IMG/VR virus record: IMGVR_UViG_3300031578_000031
Location: 1 to 59,613 of that record
Reading direction: 5' to 3' (one strand)
Length of the DNA: 59,613 nt
Source of the DNA: a virus
This document shows positions 1 to 6,936 of this stretch, piece after piece (positions within the stretch are counted from its first letter, which is position 1; every line of letters starts with the position of its first letter). The notes beneath the pieces were generated by a model. The model ran no database searches. It was not told where the DNA came from and saw only the letters and a program-made list of their open reading frames with translations. The translations under genes were made by a program, and so were the position numbers.

Positions 1-158
1 CTTAATTGCACACTAAAAATAGGGGTGTTTCAGTTCTGCCTCGCTTGGGCTTGGTCGTACACCTAAATAGTTTAGATTATCGGCAAAGTTCATTTTGTTG
101 TCGTCTCCTGACATTTGCAGACAAACAGCACAAAAGGACGTTTTCTGCTTGAAATATG

Positions 159-190
159 CCGATTTTCTTAGTAGTCGGTTTTCTTTTTTC
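159..190 (+). terminator. Rho-independent terminator candidate
   Basis: CCGATT (159-164) pairs with AGTCGG (173-178), including one G-U pair, around an 8-base loop. A T-rich run (TTTTCTTTTTT) follows. It could end transcription of a gene lying left of the window. The stem is only 6 bp, so this is tentative. Confidence 0.4.
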
Positions 191-317
191 GTTCGGACTC
201 GCTGAAAGGCCGATAAACACTGTATTTTTAAGTCTATTTAACATAATACAAATTATAGGCAAGTCAGGACAGGCAGAAAAGGAGACAAGGAAGGCAGGAA
301 CAACCCAAAAAAAAACA

Positions 318-348
318 GGGAATGCCGATAAACAGGGGGCAGGGGGGG
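318..348 (+). other. Cluster of G-runs, possible quadruplex
   Basis: Three G-runs (3, 5 and 7 G at 318-320, 335-339 and 342-348) lie within 31 bases of non-coding DNA. The 7-G run could supply two tracts, giving the four needed for a quadruplex, though the first loop is long. No such run of G is seen elsewhere in the window. Confidence 0.3.
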
Positions 349-442
349 CAAAAAAAGCGATTCCCTAACCGAGATCCGTACCCCCTTCGCATTATAGATA
401 CCCTGTAATTATGGTTGAGCACAATTTTTTTTGGCTATTTTA

Positions 443-473
443 TTGCAAATAATCAGGTTTTCCGCTACCTTTA
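443..473 (+). promoter_or_regulatory. Bacteroidota-type promoter of the first operon
   Basis: TTG (443-445), a 20-base spacer and TACCTTTA (466-473) match the Bacteroidota -33/-7 pattern except for the last base (A for G). The spacing equals that of the two best promoters at 48986 and 55696. Transcription would start near 480 and read the XRE regulator at 587 and probably the GroEL operon. Confidence 0.6.
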
Positions 474-586
474 CAAGAGAAATGTACTAATTGAGTTTTG
501 TTAATAAGTCAAGCAATGATAGTGGTAGTGTAGGGTGTAGCCAAAAAAGTTCTATAAAAAATAGTACATTCTTGCAAAATTTTAAG

Positions 587-835
587 ATGGAAATCGGGAA
601 AGCTATAAGAAAAATACGGGATGCTAAGAAGGTTTCGAGGCGAAAATTGTCTATTGATTTGCAGATAGATTCCGAGACAATTAAGAGAATTGAGTTGGGT
701 CATATTAAGAATCCGAGATTTTTGACATTGGCTCTTATATTGGATTATTTTGGTTATCAGTTTAATATTGGTTTAATCTCAGACAATTTCTTGAACAATG
801 AAAGTGAATCAGAAGAAGATGAGTCCTTTGGATAG
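587..835 (+). CDS. XRE-family helix-turn-helix regulator
   Basis: This 82-residue protein has a helix-turn-helix of the XRE/Cro type at about residues 1-62. The pattern is IGKAIRKIRDAKKVSRRKL, then an S/D-rich turn and a recognition helix SETIKRIELG, then the family's hydrophobic LTLALILDYFG helix. It should bind an operator as a dimer, probably near its own promoter at 443-473. A TTG at 491 is in frame, but ATG 587 is preferred because the extra 32 residues are polar and unlike the family. The acidic tail (ESESEEDES) overlaps the next gene by 38 bases. Confidence 0.7.
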   Translation: MEIGKAIRKIRDAKKVSRRKLSIDLQIDSETIKRIELGHIKNPRFLTLALILDYFGYQFNIGLISDNFLNNESESEEDESFG

Positions 836-1196
836 TTTAACTCATAGTATGGTATCTCGTGTCCAGAATTTAATTTATGCTATGGGTCGAAGGTCTATGA
901 ATCCGATTGGTTATGCTAATGATGTTGTTGTGCATATAGAGATGACTGAGGGGATGTATCGGGTGTTGTTGGATGAGGTGGGGGATGAGTTTTACCGGTA
1001 TTATGAGGAGATGGATGCTTGGACTGCGACTATGGTTATTGACTTTGATTATTATGGGTTTAAGTTTTCTATGAAGTTTGATTATTTCATTCATATAGTT
1101 CCGAAGGATTATCCTGTGAACTTTTTGAGTTATACGGTATCTGTGTTATCTGATTCTCAGATTGTGAGTGATGTATTTGAGTCTATATACAATTAA
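798..1196 (+). CDS. Hypothetical protein
   Basis: This 132-residue protein is not recognised. It has many aromatic and acidic residues (for example DEFYRYYEEMDAW and DFDYYGFKFSMKFDYF), suggesting an alternating-strand fold with no membrane segment. ATG 798 overlaps the upstream regulator by 38 bases, and a second in-frame ATG at 819 would shorten the overlap. From here to about 4045 codons end almost always in G or T. A strong hairpin follows it at 1218-1257. Confidence 0.6.
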   Translation: MKVNQKKMSPLDSLTHSMVSRVQNLIYAMGRRSMNPIGYANDVVVHIEMTEGMYRVLLDEVGDEFYRYYEEMDAWTATMVIDFDYYGFKFSMKFDYFIHIVPKDYPVNFLSYTVSVLSDSQIVSDVFESIYN

Positions 1197-1217
1197 GTTT
1201 TCATTTTTATTACTTGG

Positions 1218-1257
1218 CCGGGAGGGGTTTTGTGGGTAATATCCTCTTCCGGTTTTT
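1218..1257 (+). terminator. Terminator-like or attenuator hairpin
   Basis: CCGGGAGGGG (1218-1227) pairs fully with CCTCTTCCGG (1243-1252), 10 bp with two G-U pairs, around a 15-base loop. TTTTT (1253-1257) follows. It lies just 15 bases before the next start codon, so it may be an attenuator that lowers expression of the GroEL operon relative to the first regulator. Confidence 0.65.
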
Positions 1258-1271
1258 AACAACTAAACATT

Positions 1272-1640
1272 ATGGCAGAGAAAGTGATTGAGTTTGATGG
1301 GCCTGAGCCGAAGGGTCCTTTTATGGATAAGAAGGTAAAGGGCAAGGGTATTGAACAAATTAAGTCTTGGTTTGAGTCGAAGAGTGCTTGGAGGGAGTAT
1401 GGTGGTAATTACACGAAGGATGGCTATGGCAATTATTTGGAGAGGTATGTTACTTATGTGAGTGGGCCTATTATGGTTGCGTTGGAGTTTGTTGGTGGGA
1501 AGGTGAGTGTTCATACTCATGATGGTAAGACGTTGGTTGCGTTTAATCGGACGATGGTAAAGAGTCCGGAGATGTTGTATGAGGTATTGGGTGAGTTGTT
1601 GGAGATGGTTGCTGCTGCTTCTATACAGGAGGGAGTGTAA
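1272..1640 (+). CDS. Hypothetical protein upstream of GroEL
   Basis: This 122-residue protein is not recognised. The N-terminus is charged and rich in Pro, Gly and Lys (PEPKGPFMDKKVKGKG). The middle looks beta-rich (ERYVTYVSGPIMVALEFVGGKVSVHTHDGKTLVAF), and a C-terminal helix ends in LLEMVAAAS. Its stop overlaps the next start (TAATG), so the two are translationally coupled. A role linked to the chaperonin operon is possible only by position. Confidence 0.6.
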   Translation: MAEKVIEFDGPEPKGPFMDKKVKGKGIEQIKSWFESKSAWREYGGNYTKDGYGNYLERYVTYVSGPIMVALEFVGGKVSVHTHDGKTLVAFNRTMVKSPEMLYEVLGELLEMVAAASIQEGV

Positions 1641-1984
1641 TGAATGCATTTTATGTAAATGCTTTAGCTCATAGGGAGGCGATTATAGAGGTATGTAATG
1701 AGTATGGCATATCGGAGTTGGATATATTTGTGTTGATGATGGTACATGGGAATATTCGTCCTATGTATGTGAAGGATGTTGTTAGGGTATTGGGTTCTGT
1801 TGATGGGCATAAGATTGTGTCGTTGGTTGAGCGGTTATGGAAGGTAGGGTGGTTACAGAGTCCTGGTCATGAGTTGCAGTTAATAACGAAGCGGTTGTAT
1901 GGTATTAGTTTATCGGGTATAGCTGTTTTGGATTCGTATAAATATCATTTTGAGAATATTCATAAAAAATTGGAATTAGGATGA
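1640..1984 (+). CDS. Winged-helix-like protein
   Basis: This 114-residue protein reads like a MarR-type winged helix: helices at HREAIIEVCNEYG, ELDIFVLMMVHG and YVKDVVRVLG, a probable recognition helix GHKIVSLVERLWKVGWL, then a hairpin wing (ELQLITKRLYGISLSG). It may regulate the early block. It overlaps the upstream gene by one base and the GroEL start by four bases (ATGA), which suggests coupled translation. The family assignment is by pattern only. Confidence 0.5.
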   Translation: MNAFYVNALAHREAIIEVCNEYGISELDIFVLMMVHGNIRPMYVKDVVRVLGSVDGHKIVSLVERLWKVGWLQSPGHELQLITKRLYGISLSGIAVLDSYKYHFENIHKKLELG

Positions 1985-3729
1985 AGACATATACTACTCG
2001 GCCAAGGAGGTCGGAAGAGATTAGGGGGGAGATTGGGGAGGCTTTGGAATTGGTATCTGACATTGTATGTTCTACGATGGGTCCTGGGGGTCGCAATGTG
2101 ACGTTACATAGTGATGCTGGCATATCGACTACGAAGGATGGAGTTACTGTTGCTCGTCATTTGAATTTGGAGGGTGGTGTTGCTAATGCTGTTGGGTTGT
2201 TGGCTGTTGATGCTGCGTATCGGACGGTGAAGGAGGTGGGTGATGGTACTACTACGTCAATTTTGATGTTGAAGACATTGTATAAGAATTTGGAGGATTT
2301 GACGGCTGACCGGGGTTTGAATTTATTTGCTGTTGGTCGTGGAGTTGATATGGCTGTGGATCATGTGAAGGGTTGTTTACATGGGATGGCTTTGCCGGTG
2401 AAGGATTCGGATGGTGGGATTGATAAGGCTTTGTTGAGGGATGTGAGTGTAATTTCTGCTAACAATGATGAGATATTGGGTCGGATGATTTCTGATTTGG
2501 TTTATCAGGTTGGGGAGAATGGGATTGTTGAGGTGAAGGATAGTATTGATGGGAGTACGTATGCTGTTAAGACGGATGGTTATGTTTTCAATACGATTGC
2601 GTTGAAGCAGTTTGTTCCTGTTGGTCAGAGTCATGTGGAGTTGGTGAATCCGGTTATAATGATAATTGATATGCAGTTATCGGATTATGATCAGATACGG
2701 GATATTGTACAGACGTGGAATGTGAATTGCAAGGATGGCAATGGGAAGTTACGTCCATTGGTATTGATTGTGTCGGATATAGAGGGTAGTGCGTTGGCTA
2801 CGATGACTATCAATAGTCGGACGATGCCGATATGTGTGGTAAAGAGTCCGGGATTTGGGTTGGTTCGTAGGGACTTGTTGGAGGACATTCAGGTTGTTAC
2901 GGATACTCGTCAGGTGTTTAACAATACGACTGGTCATACGTTGGATCGGTTTGGGTATGGTTTGAATGGGAAGAAGGAGATGGAGTTTGGTCGTGCGGAT
3001 AAGGTGATTGTGTATAAGGATAAGGTAATTATTTCTAATGACAAGGAGATGAAGCGGTGGAATACGGAGCAGACTGTGGTGGAGTTGGTGGAGAGGTTGA
3101 AGGTTATGGCTTCGGAGTGTGAGGGTGAGCAGGAGCGTGGCTGGATACGGGAGCGTATTAGTCGATTGACGAGTGGAGTGGGTACTATTTATGTTGGGGC
3201 TGATTCTGAGTTGGAGTTGGGATTTAAGCGGATGGTTATTGATGATGCTCAACGTGCTTGTTTTTCTGCGTTGGATGGAGGGGTTGTTATTGGTGGTGGA
3301 CAGGCCTTGTTGAAGTGTTATGCTTCGTTACAGGAGTTGATTGATACGATGGATGCTCATGGAGATGAAGCGGAGATGATTGGTGCTCTTGCGGTGTTGC
3401 GGAGTTTGTCTGCGCCAATTAGGATGATTATGAGGAATTTGTTTATGGGGGAAGCGAGTGTGGTGATGTTGAATGAGATTTCTAAGAGTGGTGGTGATAA
3501 GGCGTTTATGGGATGGGATTTTATGTCTTTTGAGGATGGCAATGGGGATGTTAGGGGAAATTTTGTAAATATGTTGACGGCTGGTATTGTTGATCCTGTG
3601 AAGGTGACGGTATCTGCGTTGAAGAATGCTGCGAGTGTGGCGAAGCAGTTATTGACTACGGAGTGGTTTTTATTTTTGGAGTCGAATAAGGATATGGATT
3701 TGGGTAAGATATTCTATCCGGAGCGTTAG
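1981..3729 (+). CDS. groEL: Phage-encoded chaperonin GroEL (Cpn60)
   Basis: This is a 582-residue group I chaperonin subunit, a little longer than the usual ~545. The nucleotide-binding motifs are intact: TMGPGGRNV (32-40), TKDGVTVA (51-58, Asp53) and GDGTTT (87-92, Asp88). IDDA at 420-423 carries Asp422, equivalent to the hydrolytic Asp398 of E. coli GroEL, followed by GGVVIGGGQALL. It should therefore be an ATP-driven double-ring folding cage. The usual flexible GGM-rich tail is absent and the protein ends in LGKIFYPER. Candidate co-chaperonins lie at 7286-8409, before the virion genes, so the likely clients are virion proteins. Its codons are strongly biased to G/T endings. Confidence 0.93.
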   Translation: MKTYTTRPRRSEEIRGEIGEALELVSDIVCSTMGPGGRNVTLHSDAGISTTKDGVTVARHLNLEGGVANAVGLLAVDAAYRTVKEVGDGTTTSILMLKTLYKNLEDLTADRGLNLFAVGRGVDMAVDHVKGCLHGMALPVKDSDGGIDKALLRDVSVISANNDEILGRMISDLVYQVGENGIVEVKDSIDGSTYAVKTDGYVFNTIALKQFVPVGQSHVELVNPVIMIIDMQLSDYDQIRDIVQTWNVNCKDGNGKLRPLVLIVSDIEGSALATMTINSRTMPICVVKSPGFGLVRRDLLEDIQVVTDTRQVFNNTTGHTLDRFGYGLNGKKEMEFGRADKVIVYKDKVIISNDKEMKRWNTEQTVVELVERLKVMASECEGEQERGWIRERISRLTSGVGTIYVGADSELELGFKRMVIDDAQRACFSALDGGVVIGGGQALLKCYASLQELIDTMDAHGDEAEMIGALAVLRSLSAPIRMIMRNLFMGEASVVMLNEISKSGGDKAFMGWDFMSFEDGNGDVRGNFVNMLTAGIVDPVKVTVSALKNAASVAKQLLTTEWFLFLESNKDMDLGKIFYPER

Positions 3730-3757
3730 GGGTTGTTTTTTTCATTGGTTATAAAAT

Positions 3758-4045
3758 ATGATTATGAGTGGTATAGGTTTGGTAGTAAGGGATATTCGTA
3801 AGTTGCGTAAGTTGACTCAGGCTGAGTTGGCTGTACGTTGTGGGGTATCGAGTTCTTATGTATCTACGATTGAGGTGGGTCGTCAGTTGCCGACTTTGAC
3901 GGTTATGGAGAAGTTGGCTGATGGTTTAGCTGTTCCGTTGCCTATATTATCTTTTTTATCTTTGGATGCCGAGCTTATTCCGGTTGATAAGCAGATGTTG
4001 TTTGCTTATGTACGGAAGGAGGTTGAGGGGATATTTTTGAAATAA
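3758..4045 (+). CDS. XRE-family transcriptional regulator
   Basis: This 95-residue protein has a textbook XRE helix-turn-helix in its first ~70 residues: VRDIRKLRKLTQAELAVRCG, then VSSSYVSTIEVGRQLPTL and a closing helix VMEKLADGLAVPL. Such proteins dimerise and bind operators, typically as phage repressors or early-gene switches. It follows GroEL by 28 bases and is the last gene of the G/T-rich block, with a hairpin terminator after it. Either XRE gene could act on the dyad operator at 55688-55718, but nothing here shows which. Confidence 0.85.
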   Translation: MIMSGIGLVVRDIRKLRKLTQAELAVRCGVSSSYVSTIEVGRQLPTLTVMEKLADGLAVPLPILSFLSLDAELIPVDKQMLFAYVRKEVEGIFLK

Positions 4046-4054
4046 AGTTCTTAC

Positions 4055-4113
4055 CCGGCTGCGTTTGGGCGTTTAGTTATGTCAGTTTTTTCATAGGGGA
4101 TGCAGCCGGTTTT
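4055..4113 (+). terminator. Terminator-like hairpin after the GroEL operon
   Basis: CCGGCTGC (4055-4062) and GCAGCCGG (4102-4109) form a perfect 8-bp stem with a 39-base loop, followed by TTTT (4110-4113). The long loop is unusual for a terminator, so it may instead be part of a longer structured RNA that continues into the tRNA-like element. Confidence 0.5.
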
Positions 4114-4143
4114 ATGTTAAACATGGTGTCTAAGGCATCTGAT

Positions 4144-4265
4144 GGGGATATGAACTGACGTACTGAGGCGCATGGTAGGTTCTGAAAGCGGAAACGCAAA
4201 GTCGAGGGTATCTCAGATTGCCCGATGTAAAGGCGAGGTGTAGGGTTCGAGTCCTACTATCCCCA
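4144..4265 (+). ncRNA. tRNA-like structured RNA
   Basis: GGGGATA (4144-4150) pairs perfectly with TATCCCC (4258-4264), followed by A, exactly as in a tRNA acceptor. Just inside is a T-arm-like hairpin GTAGG...CCTAC (4240-4257) with the T-loop signature TTCGAGT, but the loop has one extra base. The span is about 122 bases, too long for a normal tRNA. GAAC (4152-4155) and GTTC (4179-4182) could form a D-stem with a 23-base loop. A GCG-GAAA-CGC tetraloop hairpin (4188-4197) sits in the middle. Two anticodon-loop-like stretches (CTCAGAT and ATGTAAA) occur, neither in a canonical arm. It may be a degenerate or inserted tRNA, or a tRNA mimic. Confidence 0.4.
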
Positions 4266-4290
4266 CTATTAAGAGTTCTGGTGTGTATTT

Positions 4291-4330
4291 ATGTGTCCCC
4301 GGTCATGCTCATTCTACGGGGGCACATTTT
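4291..4330 (+). terminator. Rho-independent terminator
   Basis: ATGTGTCCCCG (4291-4301) pairs with CGGGGGCACAT (4317-4327) over 11 bp with one G-U pair, followed by a run of T. It would end the transcript carrying the tRNA-like element, separating it from the recombination genes that start at 4349. Confidence 0.7.
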
Positions 4331-4348
4331 AAACTAAAAAAATAGTGT

Positions 4349-4624
4349 ATGTTAAACGAAAACAGAAGAACAGGTAGGACTACTCGACTGATTGATGGAT
4401 ATATTCAGCAATTGTTTGAGGAAGGAAGTGTTCTAATTAAGGACCATCATGATTCACCGGATAGTCATTGTTATTTATTCAGGAAGGTATTGGCTCGACT
4501 TAAAGCAGAGCATAGATTCCAAACGATGATGGATAATAAATGGGTTGTAGTAGATGAACCAACTTTACAGATTATTTTTACGGGCAATTACTTAAAATTA
4601 TTAGAGGAGGGCAAGTCGAAATGA
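4349..4624 (+). CDS. Hypothetical protein
   Basis: This 91-residue protein is not recognised. Its N-terminus NRRTGRTTRLIDGY resembles the start of a P-loop (GRTTR) seen in many small phage proteins, but no Walker B or other ATPase motif follows, so enzyme function is not claimed. The DNA just before the stop (GAGGAGGGC) serves as the ribosome-binding site of the next gene, with a 4-base ATGA overlap. Confidence 0.6.
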   Translation: MLNENRRTGRTTRLIDGYIQQLFEEGSVLIKDHHDSPDSHCYLFRKVLARLKAEHRFQTMMDNKWVVVDEPTLQIIFTGNYLKLLEEGKSK

Positions 4625-5208
4625 TAGAAATAATCAGAGGAAACGTTTCAAGCTTAAAGCCGTCTCATGTCATTCTTGACGTAGGTGGTATAGGCTATTT
4701 TATCAATATAAGTCTCCATACTTTTTATGCTATTGAAAAGACAGGAAGGCCTATTGCTACAATATTTACGAGGTTCATTGTAAAGGAAGATAGTCAAAAG
4801 TTGTATGGGTTTGATGATGAGGAAGAGAGGGATTTGTTTGACAAATTGACAAGTGTATCGGGCATTGGCCCAAATACTGCCTTGGTTGTACTTTCTCACA
4901 TGACGGTATCGGAAGTTAAGGTTGCTATTGGAAGTGGCAATGCTGATGCTATTAAGAAGGTGAAGGGTATAGGTGGGAAGACTGCCGATAGGTTGATATT
5001 GGAATTAAAGTCAAAGTTTGAGGCGGAGGTGAAGGATGTTGTTGCCGTTGAAGTTACCGGTCCTATTAAAAATGTACAAGTAATTTCGGATGCGATTGCT
5101 GCCCTTGTCGTTCTTGGTATTGATAAGAAAAAAGCTACTGAAGCTATTAAGTATCACCTTGGCCCTACTGTTCAGGATTATGTGAAGCAGGTGTTAGCAA
5201 AAATGTAA
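4621..5208 (+). CDS. ruvA: Holliday junction DNA-binding protein RuvA
   Basis: This 195-residue protein covers the whole RuvA family. It has an N-terminal OB-fold (IEIIRGNVSSLKPSHVILDVGGIGYFINI...), then two helix-hairpin-helix motifs (LTSVSGIGPNTALVVLS near 80-96 and IKKVKGIGGKTADRLILEL near 117-135). The C-terminal domain III, normally the RuvB contact, starts at about 150 (ISDAIAALVVLGIDKKKATEAI). It should bind four-way junctions as a tetramer. No RuvB or RuvC is in the window, but the RusA resolvase follows two genes later. A clear AGGAGGG site precedes the start. Confidence 0.93.
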   Translation: MIEIIRGNVSSLKPSHVILDVGGIGYFINISLHTFYAIEKTGRPIATIFTRFIVKEDSQKLYGFDDEEERDLFDKLTSVSGIGPNTALVVLSHMTVSEVKVAIGSGNADAIKKVKGIGGKTADRLILELKSKFEAEVKDVVAVEVTGPIKNVQVISDAIAALVVLGIDKKKATEAIKYHLGPTVQDYVKQVLAKM

Positions 5209-5211
5209 ACT

Positions 5212-5895
5212 ATGAAGTATTTTATGAATGAGAATACGCAAATGTTTCAGTATTTCACTGAGCTAATGGGTAAATTCTTAAAAGAGGTATTTAGTAGATG
5301 CGATGTACAACATGGCTTTGATGGAGAGGATCTTGCCGAGTATATGTACAACCATTTTTTAATGGAAAATCCGGTATATGGAGACGATTATTATTTCTTT
5401 CCAATAGACGATTATTTTAACAAAGTGGTAGTTCCGCATAAGATTGAAGTTTTCTTAGCAGGATATGCAATGATTCCAATGATAGAGGAATATAGTAAAG
5501 TTTTTAGAGTTGACAGCAATGAATTTATCAAGCAATTACTTGTACATGATTTGTCGAAGTTTTCTATAAATGAAATTGCATACGCTTTTTATAACTTTAA
5601 GGATAAGTCTAAAAATCCTGAATCTAATCGCATTGCTTTTGAATTAGCTTGGAATCATCATAAGCACATGAATCCACATCATCCGGAGCATTGGCTTGGA
5701 TTTGGAAGGGCAGGTGTGTTGGAGAGTGAATTTGATATGCCCTATAAGTATGTCCTTGAAATGGTAGCGGATTGGATTGGTGCAGGTGAAATTTATGGAA
5801 GCAGCCTGGACGAGTGGCTGCCCAAGAATAGAGGAACTTTTAATTTCAGTTTAGAAACATCTGTTAGGTTGGACATAATCTTAAATGCGATATAA
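5212..5895 (+). CDS. HD-like (DUF5662-type) protein
   Basis: This 227-residue protein has a histidine/aspartate pattern like the DUF5662 family found in phages and related to HD hydrolases. It shows LLVHDLSKFS (near 105), AWNHHKHMNPHHPEHW (near 145-160) and YKYVLEMVADWIGAG (near 180-195). The His and Asp residues could bind a divalent metal for phosphohydrolase chemistry, but the substrate is unknown. It sits between RuvA and RusA, which suggests a DNA or nucleotide role by context only. The N-terminal 90 residues are acidic and aromatic. Confidence 0.6.
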   Translation: MKYFMNENTQMFQYFTELMGKFLKEVFSRCDVQHGFDGEDLAEYMYNHFLMENPVYGDDYYFFPIDDYFNKVVVPHKIEVFLAGYAMIPMIEEYSKVFRVDSNEFIKQLLVHDLSKFSINEIAYAFYNFKDKSKNPESNRIAFELAWNHHKHMNPHHPEHWLGFGRAGVLESEFDMPYKYVLEMVADWIGAGEIYGSSLDEWLPKNRGTFNFSLETSVRLDIILNAI

Positions 5896-6457
5896 TATGA
5901 TAGATATGCCTGATAATAAAATGACTGTGGATGATTACAAACGGTTGCTTGATAAAATAGGCCTTTCTTTGTATGAAGCACCTGTTGGTGTGGAGTTATT
6001 AGAAGTAGTTATTCCGATAGAGCCTATGGGTGCTGTTCGGGAGAATAAGAATACGAAGTGGGGGTCCGGAGCTGCAGCTAAGAAAGCGAACGAATACCAT
6101 GCCTGGAAACATTCTGTGCAAGTTTTATGGATTCAGGCGATGTTGAAGTTAAAATTACCGAAAGATACCATACCTTTAGGAGTTATTCACTCGTTTGAGT
6201 TTGGCTTGTCGATACCTAATCCGGATGTAAAGAGCTTGTCTAAGGTAAAAAGGCAAGAGCGATTGGACTTGATAGGTACTCCTCATAAGAAGAAGCCGGA
6301 TTGGGATAACTTATGCAAGGCATTTATTGATGCGCTGTATTATAAGAAGGATATTGATGATGGGTCTATTTGGAAGGTAAGTGCTGGTATTGAGAAAGTA
6401 TATACTGCGTATGGTAAGGGATATGTAAAGATAGTGTTCCCGATAATCAAAAAATAA
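5885..6457 (+). CDS. rusA: RusA-like Holliday junction resolvase
   Basis: RusA enzymes are small dimeric, metal-dependent nucleases that cut four-way junctions, and are common in phages. This 190-residue protein has the family's hallmark acidic motif KKPDWDNLCKAFIDALY followed by DIDDGSIW. It also has the upstream strand EVVIPIEPMGAVRENK, matching the usual P-x-x-x-x-R start. In-frame ATGs at 5897 and 5906 are possible alternative starts, and 5897 falls just after the previous stop. With RuvA upstream it probably clears replication and recombination branches before packaging. Confidence 0.88.
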   Translation: MRYNMIDMPDNKMTVDDYKRLLDKIGLSLYEAPVGVELLEVVIPIEPMGAVRENKNTKWGSGAAAKKANEYHAWKHSVQVLWIQAMLKLKLPKDTIPLGVIHSFEFGLSIPNPDVKSLSKVKRQERLDLIGTPHKKKPDWDNLCKAFIDALYYKKDIDDGSIWKVSAGIEKVYTAYGKGYVKIVFPIIKK

Positions 6458-6462
6458 GTTGT

Positions 6463-6936
6463 ATGAAAAATCTTGTATTGTTTTTATTGCTAAGTATCGC
6501 TACGGTTTGCCAAGGGCAGCAGGTGGATACGGTACTGGTGTATGGTCAAACGAAGATGCGTATTATTGTGGCCGGGGATACGGTGATGATGTCTATCCGT
6601 CAGTTTGATGGCATTCGGAATGTGTTCAAGAGCTTTGAGGTCAGTGATTCTTTGAATAAGGATCAGATTGCAAGATTGAAAGAGATTATTGAGACCTCGG
6701 AAGAAATTGAGGAGAAGTATAAGAAGATGGATGAAGTTCGGGAGGCTCAATTGAATCTATACAAGCGAGAGTATAATACGCTTCAGGAGATTGCTGCTAA
6801 TCAGAATCAGAGGCTATTGGATATTAGTGATAGTATTTTCAGAAAGAATAAATCAGGTATGTGGCAGGGGATAGCTATTGGTGCCGGAGTTGGTGCTTTC
6901 TTGACAAGTTTTGTTTTCATCTTAATAAGTAAGTGA
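6463..6936 (+). CDS. Exported coiled-coil protein with C-terminal membrane anchor
   Basis: This 157-residue protein starts with a signal peptide (KNLVLFLLLSIATVCQGQ) whose Cys15-16 region could be a weak lipobox. A periplasmic domain follows, with a heptad-rich coiled coil at about 60-125 (LNKDQIARLKEIIETSEEIE). A C-terminal transmembrane helix (GIAIGAGVGAFLTSFVFILIS) ends the protein. Lipoprotein-like start plus C-terminal anchor is the topology of a unimolecular spanin, which fuses inner and outer membranes at lysis. The V before the Cys is atypical. A virion or superinfection-exclusion role is an alternative. Confidence 0.55.
   Translation: MKNLVLFLLLSIATVCQGQQVDTVLVYGQTKMRIIVAGDTVMMSIRQFDGIRNVFKSFEVSDSLNKDQIARLKEIIETSEEIEEKYKKMDEVREAQLNLYKREYNTLQEIAANQNQRLLDISDSIFRKNKSGMWQGIAIGAGVGAFLTSFVFILISK

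Larger units (their letters stand above)
1..586. other. Non-coding leader region
   Basis: No convincing gene is seen in this 586-base stretch. It holds a terminator-like hairpin near 159-190, an unusually purine-rich tract at about 252-360 with several G-runs, and a Bacteroidota-type promoter at 443-473 that would start the first regulatory operon. Two short open frames (156-368 on +, 77-262 on -) have no protein-like composition. The region after the promoter (about 480-586) would be the 5' leader of the first regulator. Confidence 0.6.

Noticed and set aside
77-262. 61-residue open frame on - in the left region
   Set aside because: Opposite strand to every supported gene, no recognisable pattern and no upstream promoter.
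156-368. 70-residue open frame on + in the left non-coding region
   Set aside because: It spans the terminator-like hairpin and purine-rich tract, and its composition (runs of G/K/A/Q) is not protein-like. The first 25 residues are hydrophobic by chance.
1263-1649. 128-residue open frame on - opposite the gene at 1272
   Set aside because: Fully overlaps a + strand gene with codon bias and translational coupling; Leu/Asn/Thr/His-rich shadow product.
2749-3252. 167-residue open frame on - inside GroEL
   Set aside because: It is a by-product of the strong G/T bias of the coding strand, which removes stop codons from the opposite frame. The product is low-complexity His/Leu/Asn/Thr.
4144-4265. 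tmRNA
   Set aside because: Far too short and lacking a tag-peptide frame or the tmRNA 5' signature.
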